This document shows positions 12,748 to 25,300 of a stretch of DNA of 64,000 bases, piece by piece. This DNA is from Gordionus sp. m RMFG-2023 (taxonomy: Eukaryota > Nematomorpha > Gordioida > Chordodea > Parachordodidae): NCBI RefSeq assembly GCF_954871325.1, contig NC_088776.1, forward strand, positions 13,702,052 through 13,766,051, in the 5' to 3' direction. The notes under the pieces were generated by a model. It was given only the letters and a program-made list of their open reading frames with translations, ran no database searches and was not told the DNA's origin. How positions within the stretch are numbered: the first letter of the stretch is position 1; every line of letters starts with the position of its first letter. A program made the position numbers and the translations under genes.

Positions 12748-13735
12748 GCTATTTATTTTATTTAAAATAATTTTGGTCCTACGGACAATAGAGGGAGTGA
12801 AGTAGATTGGTAAGTGTGGTGTGTGGAGGCTGGTAAAATATCTGGATTGATAAGGGATATTGAAGTTTTTATATATTTGGATAAAAGATATTTTTATTGT
12901 TAGGTATTTTAACGGTGAAATTGGTAAAGCTTAGTATATTTTTCCAATTTGAAAGGTTTTTCAGATTGTTTACAAATATATTATTTGTTGAAGGATTCCG
13001 CACGTGCTCCCTTAGGTATACGGGATATGGTGGGATAGTTGGGTAGTGATAAAAATTTATTGGGAAATGATTGTAGGTTATGTTTTTGATGAGTTGCAGG
13101 TGTCAGTAATAGCAGTTGAGGAAAGAAGGCTTACTAGATTTAATAGACTGAATGGAGGAAGACAGACGCGTACGCAGGAATTTGGTCTGGGGAGAAGGGG
13201 GGGGATAATAAAATTTTTTAAGAAATATTATTGTTTTTTAAAAATATCAAGCATAAATTTATTAGAACTGATAACTATTTCTAATACACAATTTTAAATT
13301 AATGTGAATTATAAAAAAATTATATGTATAAACCGTCATATAAAAAACTATAAAATAAATGTGAATTAAAAAATATTAAACGGATATAACTGGCGGTATA
13401 GAAAAACTATAAAATAAATGTGAATTATAAAATATAAAGTGAATATAACCACTATATGAATCACTTAAATGACCAAAAATAGAAATTTGAATTTTATGAG
13501 CCTTTAAAATTTATATATATAAAAAATTTAAATAAGGAATAATTGTATTTTGTATGTTATATATTTACATGTAAAATCCAATCTTCGTTGGGATTGAGCG
13601 AATTGTACTTCTTGGTATGTTTTGGGCCGGACCGTATTATAATTTTTTAAATAAACCCGGGCCGGGCCGTAAAAATTTTTTAAAAAAATTCTTGCCTGAA
13701 GCTAATACATTTAATAAATGATGGTTAATATTGGG
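12748..13735. other. intergenic with decayed repeats
   Basis: No gene supported; the 83-codon frame at 13046-13297 has no recognisable homology and ordinary local composition. At 13300-13450 there is an imperfect tandem repeat of about 60 bp (AACTATAAAATAAATGTGAATTA recurs in part). At 13620-13690 two GGGCCGG patches in opposite orientation look like a decayed short element. Confidence 0.45.
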
Positions 13736-13743
13736 TTCATGGA

Positions 13744-16700
13744 CAGGGATGTCAGGTCAAAATTTACAAATTGCGGGAGAAATTTAGTATTATGTGGGAG
13801 AAATATGAAAATTGCGGTAGTAATATAAAAATTGCTAAAAAAAATTTTTTGCGGGCCGGCCGGGATTTTGAATTAACTTAATTATCCGCCTATTATTTTT
13901 TATAATTAGTTTATATAAATACAAAGTTGGTAACTTTTTTCAAAATAAAATAACATCTTGATTTAAAATACATTAATTTATAATAATAAACCAACGATCT
14001 TTTTTAAATATAAAGGAATGTAAACAAGATAAAATTTTATAAAAAAAACGATTTTAATTTTATAATTAAAAATATATTTTATGCGAATGTCCCGCAAAAC
14101 GACCGCAATTGGAAACCTACCGGTGTGTGTATAACATTATAGGGATAGGCGCTTAATTATCACGTATCACGTTAAAATATATAAGGTACTCCAAAAATAA
14201 GAAATAATACAGATGCAACTACAGTTGCGGCAATTGTAATCACTTATCTTGTAGTACAACATTCACAGAGATACTTATTATCATAATGTTGGTAGAATCT
14301 TTTTCCCATAATATTTAACGACTCTAACATTGATGAAAACTATACTTGTAGAACAAAAATGATTAAGGCTATAATCAATGTTTTAGGACCTAAATCCAGG
14401 AGGTCAATTCTTGACGATTTAAAAGATGGCATACATATGCAATTCTAACAGATGCATCTAATAAGGGAAATATTCCTCCGCTATTTCAACAAAATTAAGG
14501 TCGTTTCAATAAAACTATTAAATTTTTTTCCCTCAAATAGTGAAAAATCCATAGACATAGCTAACCATATAATGGTAAATATAGCAGATTCGAAATTATC
14601 AATAAATTGCATGTCAGCTTTCTGATCTGATAATGCCTCAGTGAATTTTGTAAAAACAGAGTGTATTTACAGAATTGAGTCAGCACAATGTTGGTTGCGA
14701 TATGTTCCTAGAACCCGCCATCGATAGAATTTTAAAATTTTATAAACCCTTAAAAAAATATTTCTTAAATAAAGATTATAAAAGCTGTCCTAACATTTTG
14801 AAAATTTTTTTCAATAATGAATGGCAGAGGTATATTTAGGAATGATTTCACATGTACTACTACATGCTGTTAATGTGTAGTTATAATCAGAAGAATCTTA
14901 ACAAAGATTAACAAAATTATGCTGCAGATGTGTTCATCTTTATAGTTAAAAATTGACAATAAATTTTATGGCGTCATTGCTAAAACTTAATTATATTTTA
15001 TTTGAGATTTAAATAATAGAACTAGTTTACCGTCGTTATTGAGATTCCTGGCATGACATATTATATATTAGTTTTAACCATTAGCTCGGCCTAAAATGTT
15101 GTTAAAGCAATCCGATTTCTCTACTTTTTCCAGGCAGTCCTCATCAGGCTAAAAATGCGCTCGGATGAGGCATTAGAATGAGGTAAGGAGAAGACATACT
15201 CGCAAATTTTTTCCAAGATGGGGATTTATCGTTAATTACGAAAAAATTCGACTTATTTCTCCTCTGCTTTTAGACCATCTAACTTTAAGTATTTTGGCGA
15301 ATCATAAAAATAGAGAGAATTATCAAACAAGGAATCAATGTCTTTCTATATTTTTATTATATTTATTAAATTATAAAAACCATCAATTGATGGTTTCTGT
15401 TCCAAGGTCATAATATTTATACATTCGTAAATAGAGTTATTAAAATCAAATTTTGATTGTAAATATTCTAAAATTGTCTTTAAAAAAAAATCTGCTTCAT
15501 TTAAAAATGTATTAATTAGAGTATTATTTGAACATTTTAATATAATATTTTTAGCAATAGCGCCATAAAATCTATTATCAATTTTTAACTGTAGAGATGA
15601 ACAGAGCTGTAGCATGATTTTGTGAATCCTTTTTAATAAATATTCTGATTGCAACTGAATATTAACTGCATGAATCATATTTCCTACATGTGAAACGAAT
15701 CCCAAATATGCTTCTGCCATTTCATACTCGAAAAAATTTTTCAAAATATTAGGACAGCTTTTAAAATCTCTATTTAAGAAGTATTTTTTTTAAGGGTTTG
15801 TAAAATTTTAAAATTCTATCTATGGCAGGTATTAATGACAACCACCTGATAGGTATATATCGCAACAACTCACACCATTCCAAGTCAGACCACTTCACCA
15901 ACTCTTTTAATTCATTAACTCTTTTAGTTGATGAACTAAATTAGTTAAACATTTCATCACAATTATTTCGACATCCACAGATAGTACATTCATTGCCTTC
16001 TTGCAAGGATTATGTAGTATATGACATATATAGCCAATTGGTATTAATTCATTATTGTGCTGCCTCTATTCGGTAACTTTGGCTTTTGCCAAAAATTACA
16101 GAGGCATTATCAGAGCAGAAAGCTGACATGAAAATCATTGATAATCCTAAATCAACTATATTTACCATTATGTGGCTAGCTACATTGTTGGATTTTTCAC
16201 TCTCCGAGGAAAATATTTTAACAGTTTTATTGAAATGTTCTCATTCTTGTTGAAATAGCGAAGGATCGAGGGAAATGTTTTAATATTTCCTATTAGATGC
16301 AAATGTTAGAATTGCATATGGATGCCCATCTTTCAAATCGTCTAGAATTGACCTCTAGGATTCTACTAAAACACTTGTGATAGCTTTGCTCATTTTTGTT
16401 CTGCCACAAGTAAGGTTTGCACTTATATCGGAGTCGTTAAATATCATGAGAAAAAGATTCGAACCACATTGTGATGATATAGCTCTGTGAATGTTGAACT
16501 ACATGATAGATGTATACGAATTCCGCAAATATAGTTGCATCTGTATTATTTATTATTTTTGAATTGCAATCGATGTTGATATACTCCTCTGTACTGACTT
16601 ATACGAATGAAATAATGTTGATTTATTATTGGATAAAAATAAAATAGGATAGAAAGAAATTAACAAACTAGACATGTTGTTCGAGTAAATATTTAAAATT

Positions 16701-16914
16701 TATTTTAGAAATATAAAAATAATCAATTAATGTCTCTCAAAATTATTATTTATATATTAAAAACGTTAAAATACTATAAAAAAAATTGCAGGAGAAATTA
16801 AAAAATTGCGGGCGGGAGATTTCCAATTGCAGTAGTTTTGCAAGAGAGATGTCTGCGTGTAAACTAAAAAATTGCGGGAGTCTCCCGCTGATGGGGAGAG
16901 ACATGGAAACCCTG
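13744..16914 (-). mobile_element. 3.17-kb fold-back hAT transposon with target duplication
   Basis: Ends are CAGGGATGTC (left) and GGAAACCCTG (right), with TTCATGGA at 13736-13743 and TTCACGGA at 16915-16922 outside them, an 8-bp target duplication with one mismatch. On the minus strand, 16600-15346 encodes remains of a hAT transposase of the vertebrate ZMYM/ZBED-like type: a WLSLIPAIDRILKFY segment, then CPNILKNFFEYEMAEAYLGF, then a 132-codon open frame (15744-15346). The transposase is interrupted by stops. The left part (about 14205-15000) is an inverted copy of the right part (about 16570-15540), so the element is a large palindrome around 15000-15540. Both arms carry TTGCGGGAG-type subterminal repeats near the ends. 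Confidence 0.8.
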
Positions 16915-16959
16915 TTCACGGACCGATGATTGCAAGATATCCACATTTGAAATTCTTAC

Positions 16960-18900
16960 CTTTCATCCAGAACCCAAATCGTATTCCTGTCACAGAACTC
17001 CCATCAACTCATTCTTCTAATTACTCTTTCTCAAGCATATTCTCAAAACTACAAAACCAAACATCATATCTAGAATCCCAAAGGTGGTAGAATACAAGTA
17101 GCCAAATCTCTCTGTGATTTCATCTCCTCTCCTGGAAAATTTCAATAATGGATTAAAATTCCTTTACTTTATATTCAAAATTCCGAAAAATCAAACCAGT
17201 CCTTAGTTCAACAAATAGAGGATACCGCCTTAAACATCTTTCTCCGTCTAAATGCTCTCCAGATTATTCACATCACAAAAAATATTTCTCCTTCGCAGTA
17301 AAAGGAGTCTTTGATTTCGAAGAAAGACAATTTTATTATTAATATAGCCCTCAACCCTATTTTAATCAATGATATATTAGCTTATTTTTCCAAAGAGACC
17401 TTTAACAGGCTTTGCTCAAAAAACCCGACTTCTAACCCAACTCCTATAATTCTCCAACCCTACTCTCATTATGCCTCAGATTTCACATAGGAAGTCAAGA
17501 AGCAGTCCTATCTTTTTATCGCGATTCAGCTCACGAACTTGATGGGATTAAATCAATCTTCCTTCAAGACATCACTTCTTCTTTGATATTCCCCACTAAA
17601 ACCAACTTATGCAATAAAATCTTAAATGGAGAAGTACAGTTTTGTTACCCCCTACTCTAATGTGCCAGACTCATTGCACTAGAAAAACCCAATAAGGATA
17701 TTTAAACCAACGTCATTGGTTCCACATATTGTAGATTGGTAGCAAAATTAATTTCCTCAAGAATCTAACACGAAGCATCACACATCCTTAGCCCTTATCA
17801 ATTTGGTGTAGGCGTGCTGAAGCGGAGGTACACCTTACAAATCCACCTCGAAAATAATCCAACAAAAGAACCTTTAATGAAAATCGACTTTTCTAATGCT
17901 TAACTCTTTCTTACATTCCACGTGCACCCTTTTTCCGGTATACAATAAATTCCTATTTGCTTGTGTAATTTCCCACAATCCTATAATTCAACTCTAAAAA
18001 AATATTTTCAGTCGAGGGCATTAGACAGGGTGACCCCCTCGGATCCTTACTCTTTAGTCTAGGAATCAAACATAATAAAATCTATAAATTCTTAATACCA
18101 TTGCTTAACGCCTGGTACATCGATGACAGAATCTTGAGTGGTTCCAGCTTTGAAATCGACAAAGCAGAACATAATTCGCGAAATGGGCACTTCCATTGGA
18201 CTCTAGCTCAATCCAAATAAACCCAATATGATTTCACATTCACGACTTAAGATGAACCAACACATCTAGGATCTCTTATGGGAGAAAACAAGGCAATATA
18301 TACCTTATATCACTCCATCCTTGACATCATCCATAAATTGGAAGACATCTTTATTTTTCTACCATCGAAAAAATCTTTTTCCTTGTTAATAAATCTCTTT
18401 TTCAAAGATTCTCTACGCCTTCTGTTCTACATCGATTTTCAAATACCCTCTTCAAGATATGCGAGGATAGATAAAATTGAAAAATTGTTAATCTCAGATT
18501 TAGAGACTGCTTGGGTCCAAGCCTTGCTTCCAGCTAAATTTGACGGATTTGGCATCCGATTTCCTTTCATCCTAGCTATAGCATCATTTATATCGTGAAA
18601 TACTCTCATGAAGTCTGTATACTAAACGCATCCTATTCTCTTCCTTGCTCCTGGACATGAATTTCTCGAAGCCATTTCCTAGGGCATTCTTCAAATTCAG
18701 CGGACATAAAGGGAAGGCATAGTTTATTGCCGTTCATGCAATGGCCAATTCATCAGTCATACACAATGTAACTCAATCCTCCAACGAGCCTTTAAACCAG
18801 CTCAAATACTTTCCAAACTAAAAACTCTTGCCTCTTTCAGATCAGAAGGTAAACGCCCTGAATTTTATGATTTTATCAAATTTTTCTATAACAAAAAAAA
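16960..18900 (+). mobile_element. LINE-like reverse-transcriptase element, longer copy
   Basis: This is the same family as the minus-strand copy at 9640-11190 but more complete. In order on the plus strand: an N-terminal segment with RIPKGGRIQVAKSLCDF (about 17070), a DITSSLIFPTKTNLCNKIL segment (about 17575), ILSPYQFGVGV and LMKIDFSNA (17790-17900, reverse transcriptase), GVRQGDPLGSLLFSL (about 18010), the catalytic-box variant WYIDD (about 18115), THLGSLMGENKA, a 106-codon open stretch (18278-18598) containing WVQALLPAKFDGFGIRFP, and ASFRSEGKRPEF near 18840. The carboxylates of the YIDD box are present. Many stops and shifts interrupt it, so it is dead. It begins just right of the target duplication of the fold-back hAT, which therefore inserted in or beside it. 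Confidence 0.8.
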
Positions 18901-19316
18901 ATTTTTAAAAAACGAAGAATTTTTATAAAATTTCTTTTAAATTAGTCTAGCTCCACTTACCCCTTTCTTATAAATATTGTAGTATTTTAAATTCATAAAG
19001 AAAACTGATGAAATCTTTTATTACATTTATGCAAATGAAGGACTGACTACACATCCAAACACCCATTTACCGGCCTTCAGTCCTCTTTTGCCTGGCCTTC
19101 GGCAAAAGAAAAAGTAATGTAATATGAGCCAGTAAAAATCAGTACCGTAAATGCCAGAAAATTTGTGCTATGTAAGGTTCACAAAGTAAATGAATAAGTA
19201 AAACTTTAAACCTATATCCATTTCGAAAGCATTTATAATAATTATTCAAATTCAACAAATTTATCCAACTGATTTTATATATATAATAAGGCATATTAAT
19301 AATATATATTATAATA
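18901..19316. other. downstream flank of THOC1
   Basis: AT-rich sequence after the THOC1 stop codon on the minus strand; it should hold the 3' untranslated region. A ~25-bp GC-richer hairpin-like stretch (ACCGGCCTTCAG ... GGCCTTCGGC) lies near 19070-19105. No gene seen. Confidence 0.4.
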
Positions 19317-22300
19317 TTAGGTTTTTTTAATTGAATTGCTATTTGTATCATCATTTTCAATTTTTATCCTCTTCGATAAACTATGGTTAGGAGAATGCAT
19401 ATCGCGATCTGACTCTGGAGCTTTTTCTTGAAATAAAAATTTAATACAAATAAATTAAAAGTCTAAAAAAAATTAAATATTATAAGAATGCACTGTAAAA
19501 GTTCAATTCTTGTAAATAAATTTTTGCAAGAAAATTTAAATATAATTTTCAGTAGTTATATAAATTATTTCCTTATATTATAATTAAAATTTTTAATTGG
19601 ACGAGAGATGGTTGAAATTGACTTTGTAAATGTGAGTTAGCACGAATTCGCGCTGTATTTTTATACACTTTTCTGTGAATTAGCACTAACTGTGAATGCA
19701 GTGTTAAGAAAAATAAAGCCAAACATAAATTCCGATAAATTCGCTGATTATAAGTCTTTGCTTTTTAAGCTCAAATCAATTTACTTTAATAAATTCATAT
19801 AAACTTTTTTCCATGATACCATTGTGATTTGAAGTGGTTTTATCAATATTATCATCAGGTTGCCCCATGACTTGATCTGTACCAATTTCTTTTATAAGAT
19901 TGTTTCCCTCCTTCCCTTCCCCTACCGTGTCCACTTTACTGGCTTGCTTGGCTATGTTTGAAGCTTTGAAATCATCTTTTAAAATTGGTGTGGTAATGTT
20001 TTGGGTAATCATTGAAGTGGCTTTATTTTTATTGGCCTCAAGTTTAATCTTATTGGAAACCTTTATAAAAAAAACGTTGGAAATTATCAGATTTTATAAA
20101 AAATATATTACTACTTTTTTCATAGATAAAAAATAACTCTTATTTATTATAGACTTAAAAGTAGTGTATTTTAGAACGTTTTTCTCAAGGGAAAATTTTT
20201 TTTAGAATGTTGCGAGAACCATTGTAAATTATATGAATTTAACCTATACATTCTCACTTCTTTCCCTTTTATTTTAATATTGTAATCCAAGTTGCCACCA
20301 AAATATGAGACAATTTTTCAATAACTTAATTGTAAGTTATAATTTAAAAACTTTTTTATATATATAAATAAACCTTATCAATGAAATCCGATACTACTTT
20401 ATTAGAAATATCAGTTGTCTTTGCACTATTGGTACTATTAGCAGCTGAAGAACCAGTTACGTTAGCAGTGTTAGGTCCCTGACTATTATTGGCATTGTGG
20501 TGATGCGAACTGCCTTGGAAGTAGGGCAAGAAGAAATGTCTACATTCCCTACTCATTAGCCTCAAGGTTTTCCATTCCCTCGTTGTCTGATCGGAAAATT
20601 GATTGTTAGCTTTGGCTAAATGTAAGTAATCACCCGAACTATCCATATCCGTATCAGTGGGATTGTTTGATAGTCTATCAACTGAGGAGTTTTGGGCCAT
20701 GAATTGTTGCAGGGAAGGTTTGAATATTCTTTTTGTATTATTTAAAGTGTAATATTTAAAAGAATGAGAAAATTTAGTTAATAATAGTAAAATCCCTTAT
20801 AAAAGGATTAATGAAGATTGCCATATATAAAGTCCCTAGTTTCAAGCAATTTATATAAGTACTTTATAGAATGACAAATCTTTACTACGTGGATTTAAAA
20901 AAATAATCCTTCAGATATACTGTGTGGACTAGAGGTCTGCAACGAGGGTTTTTAGCCCGTCACCCATGCTACAGGCTAGCGTAGGAGGTAAAAAATTTTT
21001 AAGCATTGGGCCGGTAAGAGGACGAGTTAAAAAAAAATTTCATACAATAGCGGGCAATATGGTGGGGTGAATTTTAAATATTTAGGCAAAATGAACAGAA
21101 CAGATTATTATTTATTAAAAAATCATTATTTTTTATTTCATAATATTATATATTTAAGTTTAATTAAAAATACATAAAAATAAATAAATATGGAGCCAAA
21201 CCAGACCATTAATATAATTTTTAAACATTGAGCGGGCAGATAAACTAAAATTTTTAAATAAATGTGTGGGCGGACGACTGAATTTAAAAAAAAATATGAG
21301 GCGTGCGGGTTAAATAAAATTATCAAATAAATGTGCGGGTGGACGAGTGAATTTTAAAAAAGCATGGGAGTGTGCAATTTCGAGTGGGCAAGCTTGTTGG
21401 CTAAAAATGGCCCATTGCACACTAATTGGATACACAAAAAATGAAAATAAAAAGGTTTTGGAATAATTTCTTACTATCAAATTTCTAAATAAAAATTTTT
21501 TACCGGCTGAGCAATTTGCATAAAATATTTTATAGGCTGCTGGGAAAATAATTTTACAGAACTCGTCCATATCATTTGCGGCCAGTTCTAACTGGGCCGG
21601 ACTGCATAAGGAAGGGTAATATAATATTATATTATAGAAACCAAAAATAATTGAAAAATTTTGCACATATGCCTTAATTAAAATTAGACTTTCAATAAAA
21701 AAAACTAGAGCATATAAAAAATAAAGATATAAATTGAAATCGATTGGAAGTAGTTAACAATCTTTAAAAAAATAAAAATAACTTTTAATAACCTGTTTTT
21801 AGAAGCACAAGCTTTGATGTTATCAGGCTCGTAATTCCATAAAGCATTCAATTCTGGGCTGATGAAAATAATTTTTTTTTTAAATTATCATATATTATAA
21901 ATTTCTCGCATAATATGGCTGCACCTCTATTAATATCGGTATAGAATAGGCTGCGATATTCATAAGGATAGTAGGCCGACATTTTTATAAAACTGATTAG
22001 ATACCTATTTATATGTACAGAATATCAATAAAATTTCTGTACATATTTTATTAAGAAATATAAATAAGCAATGTGATAGGTAATTTGCCTTCATTTCAGT
22101 GTAATAGTCTTGTATCATAATTATGGGGAAAGGGGGGAGGGTTAATGTTTAGTCAAAAAATTCGTATTTATTAATAACTTTTACAAATGATTAATTCAAA
22201 TCATTTTTATATAAAAAAAATATATATTAAAATATTTATATAAAAATCTATAATAAAATAGAACATATAGAAAATATTTAAAAAAGAAAAAATAAAAATT

Positions 22301-25300
22301 TTAAAAAAAATTTTATTTAAGGAGATTGGTAAGTGAATGATTCAGGTCAAGAATTTTTAAATATTAAATATATGTTTATAAAATGGGGATGTTTTTTCCT
22401 TTATGGATTTCGAACTGGTTTAAAAAAGATTCAAGGTGGCTAGCCCAAAATAGCAGGATGATTAGACCTGTGCGCCGATGTCTCAATCGACGGCGGCGGT
22501 ATTTTTTAATTTTTTTATCGGCGTTCGGCGGCGCGCCGATTTCGCAGTCGCCTACTAAATTGTCAGCGGCTGCGGCACAATATTTATTTTAAAATATTTT
22601 TTAATGAATTTAATTTATAAATCATTGTATTACATTTTTTATAATTTATTTGGGCGATCTTTTCTAACACATTGTTAACATAGTTTAATTGATCTTAAAT
22701 TAATTCCTGTCTCACTCCAATTATGTATTTTCTCATTCTCAGAAATAGACTAAGGAATTGCATTTTTACTCAGATAAGAGTAACATCAAAAACACATATA
22801 AGAAATATTCTATTGATTTTTATTATAATTAAAATAAATTATGAATGCAAGCAAAATATAAAGTATGAAATATACTAAATCAGAATTCAGATTTATCGAA
22901 TTTAAATATTCTGAAATAACTTTAAGATTTTGAAGTCTGGGATGTAGAGTTGATAATATCTAATGTTTAAAATATAATTTTATTAATAAAAATATAAAAT
23001 TGAAGTTCAATAATGGGAAACCTATGAATTCTTTATAATAATTTTTCTGTCAAACTAGTATTCAAAAAATATATAATAACAAATAAAAAAATTTTTTCAC
23101 ATTTAATATTGATTTGTAAAAGTTTATTGTAATTTATATTACCAATATTAATAAATACTATATTTAATTTTTTTTAAAACATATTAATATATTAAATTTA
23201 TCAATCATCAATATTAGGATATAACTAGACCTGTCCGCCACCGGCAATTTTATTCACTGCGGAAAAGCCACCTATAAATTTTTTTTAAATAAATAGGGCG
23301 CCGCAGCTAATTTATTAGGGTTGGCGAAATCGGCGCACTGCCGAACGCTGGATAAAATTTTTTTAAAAACCGTGGCCGTTAATTGAGGCTTCGGCGCACA
23401 GGTCTAGATAAAACAGACGTTATGCAATTAGTTAGTGCCTGGGCATACCATTTTTTAAACATATGTCAAGTCGCAGACTATTTTGGACGTCATGCGCTCC
23501 ATTGTAAATTCACACATTCTGCATAAATAAAAATCGCCCCGACGGCAAAACTATAGATCCCTTTGTATCAGGCAAACCCTTGGTTTGGTTTACTAGCATA
23601 GACCCCTTTTCCCTTTCTAATACTATACATGACCCTCTTCTCAAGGCTGAGTCATTGAAATGCCAAAAACATTCCCATCGCCGATTGAGATGGTGGCGGC
23701 GCGGCGTGTGTAATTTTTAGAAAGCATATTAATTATATTTATATATATTGTTATTTTAATTTGAATACTAACATTAATAAAATTAAAATATGAATTATAT
23801 TCTATTGTTATATATAATAGAATAGTGTATATCATTTACATTCATTCATTCATACATCATATTTTATTTCCACAAACAATTCATATTAATTATTTTTATG
23901 GATTTGCGCGTTTTAAACCATCTATATACAATTATGAAATAACAACTCTCTCTAGTAATCATAAAAGTTATGTCTGGAGGTACTTTGGAAGTCTTATTTT
24001 GAAGAATGAAAATAAGAAAAGCACAATAATGCCTGATTATATATATTGCTTAAAATTGGCGAAAAATGATGAGGAAGATGTTCGTTAAATTTAAGCTATA
24101 TTTTAAAAGTTCAAAACAACTAAATTTTTAATTTGTTTATTGCCAGCTCTATTTTGAGATCTTTTTAATGTATAAACTTAATATATAATTTATTTAATTA
24201 ATAATATAAAACTTTATTAAGTTAAAACTAAATCAAATTTATAATTTGTTTCATTCTAGTTCTAATTATTTTAATGTTTTAATTATCTTTTTAATGTATA
24301 AACTTAATATATAATTTATTATATTAATTATTTAAAACTTTATTTTGAAAGTTAAAACTAAATCAAATTTATAATCTGTTTCATTCCAGCTCTAATTATT
24401 TTGATGTTTTTTAAATTCTTTTTAATGTTTAAAATAAATATGAAATCTAGTAGAGCGAAATTATGTTTTGATGTGCAGCTTAGATTTAATGCCATTTATT
24501 CTATAAACAATAAAGGAATATCAGATTTTCTAAAGGTTTAAAATGTATATATATGATTATTAAAAAATAAATTGCCTAAAAAAAATAAAAATATAAGATA
24601 ATTGATTCCTCGTCAGAAATGCCTAGGACAGGGGTGCACTAGACAATGTTTATTTATCTATAAAGGTGTATGTTTTAAATCTAATGGATTCTGGACCAAA
24701 ATGTTGTTCTATCACTTTTGATTTATGGATCGAACATTTCAAGCGTCGAAATTATATCACATTTAGTCTTCATCATTTATATGAAAATTTTGATTTAAAA
24801 TATTTTACCCTAGCAACTAGAAATGTAACTCAAAAGTATACTGGGGGAAGAATATTATCGAGATTGATAGTATAGAATAGGAGTTCCATATATAATCCAA
24901 AATAATGCTGGGGCCAATGTCAAAAGAGGCGTCAGATTAGGGGATTATGAATCATTTATGCTTAGGGCATGGACTTCATAATTTGGTTACAGTTGATGGC
25001 ATAAAAAATTGTCAGAATTGATATTCTCATTAAAAAAAATTAGAGAAATTATTTCAGCCCTCAGATATCGAGTAACTGATTTGGAATGCGAAATTGAGGC
25101 TGAACATCGTAAATGCCTGCAGTCAATTTATGAAACAGGTCATATCTTGGATATTGATGATTCTGATCCATACCTTGATGACCATTTTGATATGTCTGAA
25201 AAATCGGATAATAGAAATGGCAATGCACCAACCAATCTAATCAATGCAAAAACTTTAAAATTAAATTGCCCAACCCGCTGGCATAGCATATTAATTATGC

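Noticed and set aside
13046-13297. 83-codon plus-strand frame as a gene
   Set aside because: No homology, no splice context, composition like its surroundings, and it sits among decayed repeats.
19900-20136. 78-codon plus-strand frame with hydrophobic stretch
   Set aside because: Antisense of THOC1 exon 16.
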